Assembly (NCBI RefSeq): GCF_003144195.1
Contig: NW_020290067.1
Location: forward strand, 21,130-85,129
DNA: 64,000 bases
Origin: Ceraceosorus guamensis
Lineage: Eukaryota > Basidiomycota > Exobasidiomycetes > Ceraceosorales > Ceraceosoraceae
Direction of reading: 5' to 3'
Shown here: in pieces, positions 34,406-45,017 of the stretch
Numbering within the stretch: position 1 is the first letter of the stretch
Layout: each line of letters starts with the position of its first letter
Notes under the pieces: generated by a model
Seen by the model: the letters and a program-made list of their open reading frames with translations, nothing else
The model's database searches: none
Told to the model about the DNA's origin: nothing
Translations under genes and position numbers: made by a program

Positions 34406-36445
34406 CTAGTACTCGTCCGCCTTCGTCTGTGCCATCTGCGCCTTGATCTTTTCCTCCCTGTCCAATCTTCTCTGATGCATGGCTCTCAAAATGTGTTTTG
34501 TCTTGGCCGTAGCGAAGCCCTGTTTCCTGGTGCTGAGCAGGGGATACTGACCCTGCTTGTCGAAAGCGTCCGAATTGGGTCCAATCTGTTCGACGGTCGT
34601 GGCATCCAAGACGATGCCCGCTTTATCCTCATACACATCCCTCAACCGCTTGATCTCTCCTTCGTCCGTTGCAACGCTGAGGGCTTTGGAAAGTCGGTAT
34701 CGTTGGGGCAGCATGTCCGTCATGGGTCGCGTAGCTCTCCACCTCTGCCTAGCCAACGCTCCCTCTGCCGAGATTCTCTTCAGAATCCTAGCGTTCTCAA
34801 ACCTCGACTCCGTCTCCGCCAATGTGTTCTCCCTAATAGCGTCCGTCATTTCCGGAAACAAAAACGGCTCCACCAAACCCACCTCGACCTTTTTGAAGCT
34901 GCGATGCCCTTGATTCTGCACCCATCGGCCGCCGGCTCGCAGGTCGCGGGATCTAGCGTTGCGGTAGATCAGCGATCGGTACCACGTGGCGTGTAGACCG
35001 TACAGGGCGCGCAGATAGTTCAACACCTCGTGCTTGGACATGCGCAGCGGGACCCTGAAAGTAGCCTTCCACGGATCCGCAGGCCTGAGCTGGTCCCCAT
35101 TCCTGTACTTTTCCCCCGTAGCATTTCGAACCAGGGCGATGCGATAGGTGGGCAAGTAGGTCGGAACACCGGCGATCTGTGGAGTGGCGTACCATCGAGG
35201 CCCGGTCGCGCCCAGCAACACGTGATCCGACGTGTTGTTGATGTAGATTCGACTCCTATCCCTCATGGCCCAGGCAGCCTTCTCCTCCGCACGTTGCTGA
35301 TCGGGTCTCATGTGCGTCCAAATGTCCCAAAGATCCGCATGATTGAGCTTCTGAAGCTCTTCCCTGGCTTCGTGACGCTTGGCCATATCGGTAGTGTGGC
35401 CAGTGCGAAATACGAGATCGTGACGGACCTTTGCGCGTTCGGACGTGGCGTTGGGATGATGTACAGGAAGTGGCTGAGCAGCTGTATACCCTTTTCTCCA
35501 ACCGAGCCTCAAGATGCACTGGAAGCGCAACCTCTGCATCTCGTCTTGCCGCTTTTCCTCCGACAGCTTTTCCCACTCGTCCTTGAGCACCACATCCAAA
35601 GCGCTTTCCGTATCCTTTTCCGCCAACGCTTCGTACTTGGACTTGAGACTGGTGAAGAGCATCAAGCGACCTTTCAACGTCTTGCTTGCCTCTTCGAACG
35701 CTTCGAAACGCTGCACCAAGTCTCGCGAAGAATCTTGCACTTCCGCTTGGCTCATGCGCAACATTGTGTCCCTCTCCAGCTCCGCCTTGCGCACCTTGTC
35801 TCGATACTCGCTCAGCCTCTCTTCGTTCTTCTTGAAGCGCTGCTGAATCAGCTCTCGACATCGTGCAGGAGGATCTTGATGATCGATTATGCTCTGCGGT
35901 ACCCATAGACGCGAACGAGCAGCTCGATAACCCCTTGCAACTTCAAAAGTATCTCTGAGCCACTGGAGCACTCTGGCATCATTCTCCAGCTGCTCCTTCG
36001 TCTCTGTGAGACCTTTTCTCTTGTGCGCATCTGCTCGAAGGTACTCCCAGAGCTGAGTGCGCCTCTCATCGCCCAGTTCCATCCAGTCCCATCTCAAGAG
36101 CAGAGCAGCTTGCGTCTGCAAAGGTAGTTGGCCATCCTCCGCCTTGACCACCGTAGGTCTATGCTCCTTGGCCAACAGTTGGGTAGCTTCGTACGCTTGT
36201 GGACGCAAGCCGGTGTAGGATACCGCAGTACGGTTGCGTTGGGTCTTCCAATGTGGCTTCTGAGCTTTGGGCGCAATCTCGAATTCGCCGCTTGGAGTTG
36301 CGCTGTGCGTTTCGGGCGAGGCGCTGGCGGGCGGTGTGCTCGATACTTGGCGCGTTGCTGCTGTTCGCAGGGAGGAGATCGGCAGCACGGAAGCGCGCTT
36401 GACGCTCCGCAGAGCGACAGCAGTGGTGCGAGCAGAGCTGACCAT
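34406..36445 (-). CDS. MRP20: Mitochondrial large-subunit ribosomal protein uL23m, unusually long
   Basis: A single exon of 679 aa, starting at the ATG in context TGTGATGGTC (36445). uL23m binds 23S-type rRNA at the exit of the mitoribosome tunnel. The uL23 region is at ~415-500: PTYRIALVRNATG, then ATFRVPLRMSKHEVLNYLRA and LYGLHATWYRSLIYRN. The N-terminus (MVSSARTTAVALRSVKRASV) is basic and hydroxylated, a good matrix-targeting presequence. Between lie some 350 residues of charged helical sequence that I cannot assign, plus a C-terminal ~180-residue extension. Yeast Mrp20 is about 263 aa, so this is a much enlarged form. The frame extends further upstream, but that part is Arg/Glu microsatellite translation and was excluded. 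Divergent from ATP15. Confidence 0.82.
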   Translation of the reverse strand: MVSSARTTAVALRSVKRASVLPISSLRTAATRQVSSTPPASASPETHSATPSGEFEIAPKAQKPHWKTQRNRTAVSYTGLRPQAYEATQLLAKEHRPTVVKAEDGQLPLQTQAALLLRWDWMELGDERRTQLWEYLRADAHKRKGLTETKEQLENDARVLQWLRDTFEVARGYRAARSRLWVPQSIIDHQDPPARCRELIQQRFKKNEERLSEYRDKVRKAELERDTMLRMSQAEVQDSSRDLVQRFEAFEEASKTLKGRLMLFTSLKSKYEALAEKDTESALDVVLKDEWEKLSEEKRQDEMQRLRFQCILRLGWRKGYTAAQPLPVHHPNATSERAKVRHDLVFRTGHTTDMAKRHEAREELQKLNHADLWDIWTHMRPDQQRAEEKAAWAMRDRSRIYINNTSDHVLLGATGPRWYATPQIAGVPTYLPTYRIALVRNATGEKYRNGDQLRPADPWKATFRVPLRMSKHEVLNYLRALYGLHATWYRSLIYRNARSRDLRAGGRWVQNQGHRSFKKVEVGLVEPFLFPEMTDAIRENTLAETESRFENARILKRISAEGALARQRWRATRPMTDMLPQRYRLSKALSVATDEGEIKRLRDVYEDKAGIVLDATTVEQIGPNSDAFDKQGQYPLLSTRKQGFATAKTKHILRAMHQRRLDREEKIKAQMAQTKADEY

Positions 36446-36626
36446 CGTGTGATGTGAGCGTGTGATTGGTGAGGAGGAGCAGAGAAGGGGCGAAGGGTGC
36501 GTGCCGCTTATGGTGTCCCATCCTCCGTGCTTGCTTATTACAGTCCTTCCCTTCAGCGTGTCTGCACGTAAGCCTCGCGGGGTCTGTCTTTTGCACGCGC
36601 GGTTGCTTGTTGAAGAACCCCCGTCA

Positions 36627-36665
<39 letters not shown>

Positions 36666-37142
36666 CCGATAGACTTTCGGGGGGTCATACTGGTCCGCGC
36701 TTGCACGTGGCCTGGCCCCTTCGCGCGCATAGCCAGCCAGCCAGCCAGCCATCAGCCATGCAGCACAGTCAGTGTGAGTGCAGCATGGGTCGAGTTGTGA
36801 GTCTCATGTGCTGGGAAGCAGTCGTCGCCCCGCCGCCGCCCCGGTTCTCTCCCGCGATGAGCGGAACGGCGCGCGTTGCTGCTGTTCGATCAGATCGCAC
36901 AAGCCAGTGCTTGAGTGGTGAGTGGTGAGTGAATGGCGAGTCGCGGCGCCAAGGGAAAGCAAGGCGGGCGGGCGGCACACCAAGCTGAAGCACGCTTCGT
37001 ATCCTTCTTACACGCACCTCACTCACACTCATCATCACGCTTTCCGTGCGACTTTCCAAATCAGCATCACGAGAATAACAACAGTCACTCCATCTCTTCC
37101 CAAACTCCAACTCTCCACCAAAAAGCCCCACTATTGCACAGC
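36446..37142. other. Divergent promoter region uL23m / ATP15
   Basis: About 700 bases between two nuclear genes for mitochondrial proteins, so it may be shared regulatory DNA. It carries a CT tract at 36629-36663 and four to five CCAG units at ~36731-36750. No gene seen. Confidence 0.6.
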
Positions 37143-37819
37143 ATGTCTTCCGCTGCTCCCTGGCGCGCTTTCTTCGGGTGAGTTTTCTATTTCCATTCGT
37201 CCTTTTCTGCTCTCGCGCTCGTGCTGGTCTTTGCCCTGCTCTCTGCTCCACGTCCGAACACACCAGAGACCGGATCAGGGCAGATCAGGCAGGCAGTCAG
37301 CCAGCCAGTCAGGCGGCAGCTTCTTCGCGTGTTCTCATCTCTACAGGTGCTGACTCTCTCTCTCTCTCTCTCTCTGTCCTTTCCCATTCGCCGCAAACGC
37401 AACGGTTGTCATTTGCAAGGTACAACAAGTACACGCAAATTGCTGGACAAGCTACTCGAGCTGCGCTCAAGGAAGCCGAAAGGGTAGAGGCTGATCGTAG
37501 AGGTGTTCTCAGTCTACGTTTTCAAGAGTGGAAGGATGGTCAGTCCGGTGAACACGTGAGTGGTCTCGTCTGCCTTTTAGCCGCTCGAAATTGCATTCCG
37601 CGTTCGCAAGAGATGAAGCAGAAGTAAAGAATGGAAGGAGCGCGGGGATAATGGGTGCAGGTATTGTTGGCGCCTGCGAGTAGAGCGGGACGGGTCTCGG
37701 CGGTAAGGGCAACGACGAGTGGCCTTTGGCCCCCTACCCCTACTCAGCTGATCGGTCAGGCCCGCACTGGACGTCGCCCTGCAATACCCCAGACGGAGAC
37801 GGGTGAAGCGAATGAGTAG
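37143..37819 (+). CDS. ATP15: Mitochondrial ATP synthase epsilon subunit, with C-terminal extension
   Basis: Exons 37143..37177, 37420..37555 and 37661..37819 give 109 aa. The family is a small F1 central-stalk subunit (about 60-75 aa) at the foot of the rotor. The core is unmistakable: PWRAFFGYNKYTQIAGQATR, ALKEAERVEADRRGVLSLRF and EWKDGQSGEH follow the family order W-R-x-A-x-Y-x-x-Y/F...A-x-R-ALK. The third exon would add about 52 residues rich in Pro/Thr/Arg, ending TETGEANE. That part is not typical; if intron 2 is retained the protein ends instead after about 25 different residues (stop near 37625). The first two exons are therefore secure and the third less so. Intron 1 carries a CT microsatellite. 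Confidence 0.8.
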
Positions 37820-38006
37820 ACGGCAAAGCCTGGAAGCGCGAATCGGCCTTCAACGGTAGCCTTTTGGGCTACGTGATGCTGTTTCGAGCATCCAATGGCT
37901 CGTGTACGCGTTGGGCGTGGGGCGCAAAGGCGCCCGAGATTCGCCAAGACCTGCAAAACGTATCACATGCCAAACGATCGCTCGCGCACAAAGCTGACAG
38001 TCGCCC

Positions 38007-38054
<48 letters not shown>

Positions 38055-38763
38055 CGCGCGCTTCTTCCTCAAATACAGATCGTTATGGCCAAGCAACAGC
38101 AGAACAAGTCTGCCTAAAGGATCTCGTCGCTCTTCGTGTTGGACATGTGGTCGATAAAGATGAGGGAGGCGGACATTCCAAATCCTCACAAATTCGATGT
38201 CGACCAAGGCTTGCTCGTCATCGACAACGCTGGCCGGCGCGTTGGCCAGCACAATCGACTTGAAGCGCATAGTCAAGTTCCGAAGCTGTTCTTCAAATAC
38301 TAGATCTGAACGAGCAATCGAAAGACTTGATTGATTACCCCTTTTGCTTGCTTTTGGTGGGCTTTGTGCGAGAGGATTGCAGACATCTTCAGACAAGCGG
38401 GCTTGCATGCGCGGTTCGTCTGGGGATGGGGAAACAGCGCATCAGCCGCGCGCGAGTCTGCAAAGGGTTGAGAAAGAGGCGCAATGGAAGTGACCAAACA
38501 GCTTCATCATCGCTCGCGCACGCTTCAAGGGGGGAGATACAGGACGCGTGTCAAGAGTCTTGGTGAGGGGGCAAGTTTAGCACCTCTTTCGGTGTGCTTT
38601 GCACGACGAGCTAGGAGCGTATCCGATTTCGCAAGGCGCGCGCGCGCGCGGACGAGGTAGGAGATTGCGCAAGGAAAGCGATGATGGTGCAGGAGAAAAT
38701 GTCCCAGACGAGGACGAGTGTGGTAGCAGTCAGAGTTGGGAGGGTGGGGGGGGGGAAGCTGCT
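37820..38763. other. Convergent gap ATP15 / methyltransferase with an unresolved coding-like patch
   Basis: Contains a 44-base CT tract at 38008-38051 and, right after it, a coding-like + strand patch at 38083-38310: an ATG starting MAKQQQNKSA, one TAA, then the same frame continuing RISSLFVLDMWSIKMREADI to a TAG. The opposite strand is also open over part of the patch. I recognise no family; it may be a small broken gene, a missed multi-exon gene or chance. Confidence 0.4.
38008..38051. repeat. CT/GA microsatellite
   Basis: Uninterrupted CT dinucleotides over about 44 bases between ATP15 and the methyltransferase gene. Confidence 0.95.
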
Positions 38764-39883
38764 TCACTTGACGGCAATGGCGATGTAAAGAGATCCTGCG
38801 TAGCCAGAGGAAGCAAAGTGTTTTGTGGCTTGCTCAAAGAAGCTGTCCCAAGCTTGAGCAGTGGACATGCCGGCGATGGGATCCGTCTGAGCGTAGTGCA
38901 AGACGGCCTGCTTGAGCGCTTGCACCACCATCAGGTAGTTCTGCGAAGATTTGAGCAAAACGTCTCGATGCAGCGATGCTTCGAAACCTGATGGGCTGGC
39001 AAAAGGCCAAGGATGAGTAAAGGTGTTTACCTTTTCCTCGAGGAAACCGTTGCTGGTGACATGATCGAGCATGTTCAGACAGATGCCCGTCGGGTCCTTG
39101 TCCGTCCTTGACCATAGCCCCTCGCAAATCTCCTTCATGGTGCGCTCCACGCTGTTGGTGGGTGGGTTGGGAAGCGGATCCAACTCGACCAATTGCAATG
39201 TACCTCCTTCCCTCAACAACCGTCGCAGATTGCGAATGGCTTGAGCGTACTGCACCGTGTTCATCGCTAGCAGCACGAAGCGCATCTGCACCAAATCGTA
39301 CTGATTGTGCATGTGCGCAGGAAATTCCTGCAAGACATTGTGCTGGATGTAGGTGATTTGCAGGTCTTTGCTGGTCTGATGCGTGGTCACCTTGCTCAAG
39401 TCTATATCGCAACCTTGCAACTCTACATCCGCCCGCAATTTCTGTCCATCTTGACCCTCTTTCCATAGCCTTTCCAGCCAAATTCCTGTACCTGTCGCCA
39501 CATCTAGAACCCTGTGCACCCGACTCAGATCGAATGGGGCCGTGTGGATGTACTCTCGCCCGGGAAATAGAGCCGTAAAGATCTTTTGCTGAAGATTCAG
39601 CCTGTCGAGTCGGATGAGGGAGATGCGTGATTTTGAAGACGGTCGTCAGGTGCAAGGAAGTGAGAAAGGGGGGGGGGGGGGGGGGAGGGGGGGGGTTTGG
39701 AGTTGATCACGGTGGTGAGTGACGCTACATGCGCTCGAAGCTCGACTTGGGACTTGGTGATGAGCTGGAGAGGGAGCAATGATGATCATCGACGAAGACT
39801 CACCGTTCAGCCTCGGTGGGAGCACCCGCAAGAAGGTACTCGAGGTGCTTGTCATCATTCTGATTCGTGCTCGACGTCGACAT
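38764..39883 (-). CDS. Class I SAM-dependent methyltransferase (LaeA/UMTA-like)
   Basis: Exons complement(38764..39601, 39804..39883) give 305 aa. The SAM-binding motif I VLDVATGTG sits at ~58-66, followed by an acidic motif II region (ELQGCDIDLSK), QYDLVQMRFVLL and LLREGGTLQLVELDPLPNPP, the order of small-molecule or regulatory methyltransferases found next to LaeA-type proteins in fungi. The substrate cannot be told from sequence. Exon 1 encodes MSTSSTNQNDDKHLEYLLAG and joins in phase to EAERLNLQQKIFTALFPGRE, a normal N-terminal cap helix for this group. The intron contains a long G/C homopolymer. No biosynthetic gene cluster surrounds it, so a free-standing role is more likely. Confidence 0.85.
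39668..39695. repeat. G/C homopolymer in the methyltransferase intron
   Basis: About 27 Gs on the + strand with a single A interruption. It could form G-quadruplexes, and its length is prone to sequencing error. Confidence 0.9.
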
Positions 39884-40837
39884 GGTGAGGGGATCTGATC
39901 TGCGTGAAGCTGCGGTGACCGTATACGTCTCGGAGGCTGCTTGATGAATGTGTCGAGAGATTGGTCAAGTGTGAGAGGTGCGTAAGAGGAAGGAGATGGA
40001 AGAGGTCAAAGGCGGGCCTCTCTCCCCGGTGTCAAGCAGCATTCCTTGAGTGCATCTTTGGACAAGGCGAGTCGCGGCACGGCAAGGTGAGCAACACCGT
40101 TGATGGCATGGCATGCCTGTTCCGTCCCAATCACGATTCACCCGCGGCACGGGGCCTTCGTGACAGCTGATATAGTTGGATCACGAATTGAGGTCCAACT
40201 CGTAAATGACCCACGCAAAATCCACACTCCTCACTCACGACTCCGTTCACATTCAAATTCTTGAGCATCGTCACTGAACTTGAGAGGACCGCATGACCGC
40301 ATGACACCAAAGTTCCCAGCACTCGTTTACAGTCAAAAGTACCTCATGACTGGGCGCCGCGTTGCAAGAGAGGCGCCTGCATATATGCTCCTCGGCGTGA
40401 CCCCCCCGCCGCAACTTCCCTTGACGTTGTTCGCGCGACGCATGACCCGAGCCTGAGTATCGCATCCGTAAAGATTTCAAATGTCATGCCGATCTGGAGC
40501 ACAGCTGCACAGCACTTGAGGAAGGGGGGCCTACGATTACCTGTATAGTGTGAGTCGCATTAGACAAAGGCATTAGACGGACGGAGAAGAAAAGAGAGAA
40601 CAAAGGGGGTGGGCGTGCGTGCCTGCACTTGCGTCTTCTGACGCTCGAGCTGCTGGGCTTTTTGGTCACATTCAACATTCGCACATGCGCGCGATCAGGA
40701 CAATGTCGTTAAAACAAATCTCATTTATCATCTTGCCGAGTCCCGTTCGAGTGTCGAAAAGCTCGCACATGCGAGACGAGACGAGACGAGACGAGACGTG
40801 ACGTGACGTGACGTGGGAGCCGCACTAACGTCAGCAT
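39884..40837. other. Intergenic region methyltransferase / SCL1
   Basis: About 0.95 kb. Motif units like TCACGATTC, ATCACGAATT and CACTCACGACTC lie at 40125-40265. A compound minisatellite, GAGAC units turning into GTGAC units, lies at 40771-40815, some 20 bases past the SCL1 stop. No gene seen. Confidence 0.6.
40771..40815. repeat. Compound pentanucleotide repeat (GAGAC)n(GTGAC)n
   Basis: About five GAGAC units change to about four GTGAC units; the switch is one base per unit, suggesting slippage after a point change. It lies in the 3' flank of SCL1. Confidence 0.9.
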
Positions 40838-42133
40838 TTAGTCCCTCTCCGCAAGCCTATCCAGCACAGCTCCAACCTCCTCCTCCGTCAATTTTCTAAA
40901 GCGCCTCTGCGCTTGAGCCTCCTTGCTCTCATCGTTCAAATCTGCTGCCTTTTCGCCCCCCACGATGGCCACTTCCAGTTCTTCCGCCTTGAGGTCCTGA
41001 GAGAGGACCGTAGCCAGGGTGGAAACGGCCAGCTCGATGACTTCTTGAGATCCCATGCGTCTAGAAATCGCTTCGGCTTCGGCTGCTGCTGCATCTGCGC
41101 TGTGCTCCGCTCCTGCAGAAGCTGCTGCTCCCTCGGCAGCTCCGGCAGATGCCGTCGTGCTAGACGTCTTTTTGAATTGCTTCTCCAAATAATTGATCGC
41201 TTCGGTTTGCCTAAAGGATTGGCAAGATATCGAGGCAGTCAACACGACATTCCGGGGTTGGCGGTAACAAGCGAGCGCTCGAAGCATAAAGTCGCGACGC
41301 GGTACGCACGCCCCTAGCCGTCCCCCTTTGGCATACTCACTTGGCACCAGCGGCCGTAGCTCTGAATCCTACATAATACCCAGCAGGATCAATCTTGAAG
41401 ACTTGCGGTTCTCCAAAATCCAGACCGATAATGATCATGGAGATGCCCAAAGGTCTCATAGCAGCTCTTTGCGTATAGACTTGATTGATGTTGGCGATCC
41501 GTTTGGCAAGCAGGTCAGGTGTGATATCATAGCCATGCTTGTACTTGAATTCGGCAGCTTCCGAGCGAGCTCGCTGCACTTGGGAGCGTGCGTCGGCTGA
41601 GAGGAGATGGGGAGAAGGAGGGGTAAGGGAGCATGAAGGATGAGAGAGGCAAGTTCAGCAAGTCCGACCTCGTCATGCTTCTCTGTCTTTTTACACTCAC
41701 CGATTCGCCCAGTCACGATGCATCCGATCTCTTGCGTGATCTTGAAGATGTGCGTCACGCTCGATGGCTCCAGCAGTTTGTCCTGATGGTAAAGGGGGAG
41801 AAGGGGTTATGAGCAAAGAGTCACGAGGCTGCCTCCTAGAAAAAAAAAAAGCCAGTCCAGCGCAGATGTTCAAGACATGCCACCTCTTTTCCATCGGGTA
41901 GAACCCTGGTGTGCCCTGTTGCTCTGCAAGATCGACTGAATGCTGTGCGCTCGCTGTCTACGTCCACTCACAGGAATCTTTTTCTGCGTGCAGACTACAG
42001 CTGTGTCCTTGCCCCTGACAGAGATGGAGGTGAAGCCGGCAGCAGCGATAGCTTTGAACGCATACTCTACCTGGTACAGCCTCCCGTCGGGGGAAAAGAC
42101 GGTGAGGTATCTGTCGTAGCTACTGCGAGACAT
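40838..42133 (-). CDS. SCL1: 20S proteasome subunit alpha1 (PSMA6 type)
   Basis: Exons complement(40838..41210, 41341..41596, 41701..41782, 41972..42133) give 290 aa. This is an outer-ring subunit of the 20S proteasome; alpha subunits gate the channel and are not catalytic. The alpha signature [20 protein letters not shown] is at residues 6-25. Next come [51 protein letters not shown] and [19 protein letters not shown], all matching alpha1. The C-terminal part has an Ala-rich insertion ([20 protein letters not shown]) not found in most homologues, which makes the protein about 40 aa longer than yeast Scl1. Start chosen at MSRSSYDRY by homology to the family N-terminus. Divergent from PSF1. 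Confidence 0.95.
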
Positions 42134-43138
42134 TCTTGCAAGGGCCCCCAAAGAGTCGGGCGCGTCTGATGTGTATGATCTCTGTGGTCCGGGTCAGGAT
42201 GGGGGGCGTTGTTTGGAAGGCGAATGTGCGGGGTGATGGGACGCTCGACGCTCTGACTTGACTGTTACGCAGTCGAGACTCGAGACTGACTGACAACTTT
42301 CGAGTTTCGGGCTTCGTCATGTATGTACACGCGCCCTTTGCACACAGCAAGCATCCAGCTTAGCTAGGATGGTCGGTGCGTCGATGGAAGCGTACGCACG
42401 CGCGGCCACAGCGAGCGAAAGCATCACGTGATGCATGCAGCATCGATTCACTCGAGACGGTGACTCAAGACTCGCTTGCTTGCTTGCTGCCTGCTTGGCT
42501 TGGGTTGGCGCGCGCGTCAAGGCGCGTCAATCTACGCGGGTGCGGGTGCGGGTGCGTGCGCGTGATGCCTTGCCCTCTGGACACGCGCCTTTCGTGACAT
42601 CGACATCCAACACCTCACCGCATCGCGCCGCACCGCACCTCACCGCATCGCACCTCATCTTGGCAGCTCGCAACTCACGCTTCACCCTCGTCTCCCCACA
42701 CTCGGTCACTTTGCCCATTCTTGACACCCCATGCAGACAGTTCGGATCGACCCTGAGCCCTGAGCCCTGCCTGCTTCGCTTCAAGCTTGCATCGCACTAG
42801 ACCAGCATCGCGTGCCCCCTTGACCCAAAGCCGTGCTCAATCTCGACGCGACCGAGCAGAATCATACCTCTTAATCCGAGGCCTGTTCGCTACCGGCTTC
42901 GGCTTTTCAAGAGAAATTTTTGCGCACTCGCATTCATCGCTGCTACAAATTCAGTCAAGTCTGGCCTCCTCTCGTCTCTCAAGACACAACAAGCGGGAAT
43001 TCTCAACGAAATTTGGCGGTACGGCGGTTCGCCTACGGGCGGGGAAGACTGCGCGAAGCTTCTTTACGCAAAGTTTGCGGTGAGGAGCATCTTTAGACCG
43101 ACAAACACTGCAAAAGCACACGCGGGCGAGGGAGAATA
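42134..43138. other. Divergent promoter region SCL1 / PSF1
   Basis: About 1 kb. It includes imperfect CACCGCATCGC-like units at 42610-42660 and GCGGGT units near 42535-42555. No exact ACGCGT box was found here, unlike upstream of MCM7. No gene seen. Confidence 0.55.
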
Positions 43139-44166
43139 ATGTTTGGAGACGAGGCGATCAAGCTGATCAAGGAGGCTGAAGCGAGTCAGGCCACGGGATT
43201 GTTGAGACCTTACAAGTGAGTATGAATCGCGGGGGGGTTGGGAATGTGGGATGTGGTGTCGCGACACCATAGAACATGAAGCTTGGGCGCCAAGGTTGCT
43301 CCTCCCACGAAGGCTGGGCTGCTAGCGTGGCTGTGGGTTTGCAACTCTGGGACTTTTGTACTGCCCTCCCGATGAGCCTCTCGTCGACTGCAAGTTGCGA
43401 TGCGGACATCGCCAAAGCGCCGAGGAGAGAGCTGAAGGCAACCTTTCTCCTTGCCCCCTCTCCCCCCACCCCACCCTCTCCCCATTCTCTCTCGACACGC
43501 AGCGTCGAGACGGTGCGAGCGGTGCTACTGGAAACGCGTCAATTGCAAGCGCACAACGATCAGCTCATCGCCAGCTATCCGGGTGGAAAGGCAGCGGGAG
43601 AAGCAGCAGCAGAGGTGGACGCGTCGTTGGGTGCTCAGCTGCTGACGCATCATCTGAGCGCCTTGCGAAACAAGCGGTGCTTGTTAGCCTACCACAATCA
43701 TCGCATGGATTTCTTGCGCAGAGCGCTGTGGGATAAAGCTGGAAGCGCTCAGTTGTTGCTGGAAGAAGGCAGGGGAAGCGAATTGGGAGCGCTAAAGAGC
43801 AGATTGAGCGCGGAGGAGGTTAGGGGTGTTAGAGCTTATGCGGAACTGCTTAGGGCTTACAAGGAACAATTTCTGGACGTCGTCGATCTGACCGCTCCTC
43901 TGCATCGATCTGGACATGGTGCGGGTGAGGGTGCGGGTGAGGGTGAGGGTGCGGGGGGAAGTGCGGGTGGGAGGATGATGATGATGGGGAGGGATGTTGG
44001 ACCGCCGTTGGAATTGATGGTCACCATCGTGGCTAGGAGGGATGCGAGGGATGTGATGACGGAGAGGGGAACGATCAGTTTGAGGATGGGAGAGAGGTTC
44101 AGAGTGGCTAGGAGCGAGGTGGAGGGATTGATAGTCAGGGGTTGGGTCAGCGTGGTGGATGAGTAG
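43139..44166 (+). CDS. PSF1: GINS complex subunit Psf1
   Basis: Exons 43139..43215 and 43503..44166 give 246 aa. Psf1 is one of four GINS subunits, which tie Cdc45 to MCM2-7 in the CMG helicase and contact DNA polymerase epsilon. The N-terminus MFGDEAIKLIKEAE...LLRPYN is diagnostic. It continues with VETVRAVLLETRQLQAHNDQ, the basic RNKRCLLAYHNHRMDFLRRA segment, and the C-terminal B-domain strand run PPLELMVTIVARRDARDVMT to VEGLIVRGWVSVVDE. Between the A and B domains is a Gly/Glu/Ala linker (~175-200) encoded by a GGGTGA-type repeat at 43918-43965. The protein is about 40 aa longer than usual because of linkers. Confidence 0.93.
43918..43965 (+). repeat. GGTGAGGGTGC-type repeat within the PSF1 coding region
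   Basis: In-frame six- and twelve-base units encode alternating Gly-Ala-Gly-Glu in the interdomain linker of Psf1. Confidence 0.85.
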
Positions 44167-44815
44167 AGGTAAGGGAAAGGGAAGGGTGGGGGCGAGAATT
44201 GGCAGGAATTTCCGTTTTGACCAATACGCCATCCGCTATTGATTAGGAAATGAAATGGCAAATGTTGTGTAGCGTATCGCGAACAAACCTGCCGAAGGGT
44301 AGAGGGTCTGGCAGAGGCTGGCAAGCGGGCGGGTGGACAGGCAGGCAAGGCAAGGAGGCATGTCGTGTGTGCGAGCGAGCGAGTGAGTGAGTGTGTGTGC
44401 GCGCACAAGTTGAGCCTTGCTGCACAGCCACACGTTTGCATGGACGTGATGAGCGCGGAGGGGCGGGCGGACGGGCTTGACGCGCAAGCACAAGCGATCG
44501 AAGCCGTACGTACAACGCAATCACGAATAAGCTATACATTCTGATTGTCGCAGCAAGCGCTCGCACGGGCCTTTTTGGCCTATACACACACGCGATGGCT
44601 GAGGTGAGTGGGTCAGTCGTGAGTCGAGTCAGAGTGTGCATGGTGATGGTTGGTGAGCGGGCTTTGTTGCGTGGGCGGGGGGAAAGGGGGGGGGGGGCAA
44701 AATTATCTGGAGCGCTCTCCCAACAGCATCCATCACCTCCCTCGCCGCGTGATGTGATGATCCACTGGACTGATCATTACGCACGCAACAGACTGGTGCC
44801 CCCACCTAATCTCGT

Positions 44816-44846
<31 letters not shown>

Positions 44847-45017
44847 CTCGCGCACTCACGACTCTTTCAATCGAGCCGTTCTGAATCGCATCGCATCGCA
44901 TCGCATCGCATCGCATCCCATACCCACGGCCAACCGAATACCATCACATCACACACAAACACTCGCCTTACCCCGTACCCCGTATCCGCACCCGGTTATT
45001 TGTTTACCGGCAAAGCC
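44167..45017. other. Intergenic region with three tetra/pentanucleotide repeats
   Basis: Contains GCGA/GTGA units at 44370-44400, (CACG)n at 44816-44848 and (GCATC)n at 44885-44917, plus a GTGAGT/GTCGTGAGTC cluster at 44603-44635 and a G run at 44678-44698. No gene seen. Confidence 0.65.

Noticed and set aside
36446-36730. N-terminal extension of uL23m upstream of 36445
   Set aside because: The added codons translate a CT/GA repeat and would hide the mitochondrial presequence.
38764-39883. A secondary-metabolite cluster around the LaeA-like methyltransferase and the FAD monooxygenase
   Set aside because: The two genes are 11 kb apart with proteasome, GINS and other housekeeping genes between, and no backbone synthase is present.
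40771-40815. Short direct repeats considered as a CRISPR array
   Set aside because: Contiguous pentanucleotides without spacers, in a eukaryotic genome.
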